DNA from: Gemmatimonadota bacterium
Lineage (GTDB): Bacteria > Gemmatimonadota > Gemmatimonadetes > Gemmatimonadales > Gemmatimonadaceae
Direction of reading: 5' to 3'
DNA length: 64,000 nucleotides
NCBI GenBank assembly: GCA_028287235.1
Contig: JAQBQB010000010.1
Location: forward strand, 372,001 to 436,000
In this document: one piece after another, positions 63,887-64,000 of the stretch
Position numbering within the stretch: position 1 is the first letter of the stretch
Layout: every line of letters begins with the position of its first letter
Position numbers and translations under genes: made by a program
Notes under the pieces: model-generated
Told to the model about the DNA's origin: nothing
The model's input: only the letters and a program-made list of their open reading frames with translations
Databases searched by the model: none

Positions 63887-64000
63887 AGTTTGTTGGGCAC
63901 ATGCGAAAGTTGGGCCGACCGTGCGAAGCGATCAACTCGACGGCCCCTTGGAGCGCCAGCGTCGCATTGCCGGGCCGGTTGATTAGGAGTTGCTCAACAT

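Noticed and set aside
63983-64000. End of another minus-strand gene at the right edge
   Set aside because: Only five codons before a TAA are visible, too little to support a gene.

Overview
The window is a GC-rich, densely coded bacterial chromosome segment with no rRNA, tRNA, phage or plasmid genes seen. Its gene content points to Gemmatimonadota (Gemmatimonas/Gemmatirosa-like) or a close relative. It holds three ADOP-type 800-residue orphan permeases with a PadR regulator, a DUF5916 sugar-binding/beta-barrel protein, an M13 peptidase, three secreted CocE/NonD hydrolases, two DUF4142 proteins and a pilT-pilC pair. This assignment is inference from family content. Ten adjacent gene pairs share a 4-base ATGA or GTGA stop/start overlap, so operon boundaries are fairly clear.

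Layout. 1-3.4 kb: a minus-strand stress operon (small protein, PRC-barrel protein, disordered protein, quinone oxidoreductase, peroxiredoxin, DsbA-like protein). 3.5-6.4 kb: a minus-strand operon of two MhqO-like ring-cleaving dioxygenases, a MarR regulator and an unknown protein, driven by a promoter overlapped by palindromic half-sites. 6.4-14.9 kb: an acetyltransferase, a 5'-truncated luciferase-like oxidoreductase, a lytic transglycosylase, a cobalamin-binding protein, the first ADOP permease, a sorbosone-type dehydrogenase and an SDR. 15.0-22.9 kb: a large GH63-type glycosidase, a DUF4142/di-haem peroxidase/folE operon divergent from a cysteine-rich SufR-like regulator, and two PAP2 phosphatases. 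22.9-32.8 kb: two CocE hydrolases flanking a DUF2520-panC-panB operon, then phhA and a DUF5916 protein. 33.1-41.4 kb: two more ADOP permeases, PadR, M13 peptidase and a cupredoxin. 41.4-48.0 kb: peroxide defence (KatE-type catalase, second catalase divergent from oxyR) and a small YciI/monooxygenase operon. 48.1-57.4 kb: lipase maturation factor, CHAD protein, third CocE hydrolase, small secreted proteins, pilC and pilT. 57.5-63.9 kb: an inverted-repeat-bounded element carrying a four-helix-bundle (S23/IVP) gene, then a tight six-gene operon of two esterases, two ATP-grasp ligases, a YbdK-type carboxylate-amine ligase and a class I amidotransferase-fold hydrolase.

The strongest new signal is upstream of phhA (phenylalanine 4-hydroxylase, which makes tyrosine). 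A 30-codon leader ORF has five Tyr codons within seven codons. It is followed by a perfect 13-bp hairpin with eight Ts, that is an intrinsic terminator, placed just before the phhA ribosome binding site. A leader segment nearly identical to the 3' terminator arm could form the antiterminator. This reads as tyrosine-codon attenuation of a tyrosine-forming enzyme. The next best leads are the terminal-inverted-repeat element around the four-helix-bundle gene and the six-gene ATP-grasp/amidoligase operon.

Oxidative and quinone stress is a repeated theme: OxyR with both redox cysteines, two catalases, peroxiredoxin, DsbA-like protein, quinone reductase, two MhqO-like dioxygenases and a di-haem peroxidase. 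Translation starts were chosen from Shine-Dalgarno matches where one exists; several are uncertain and are marked so.
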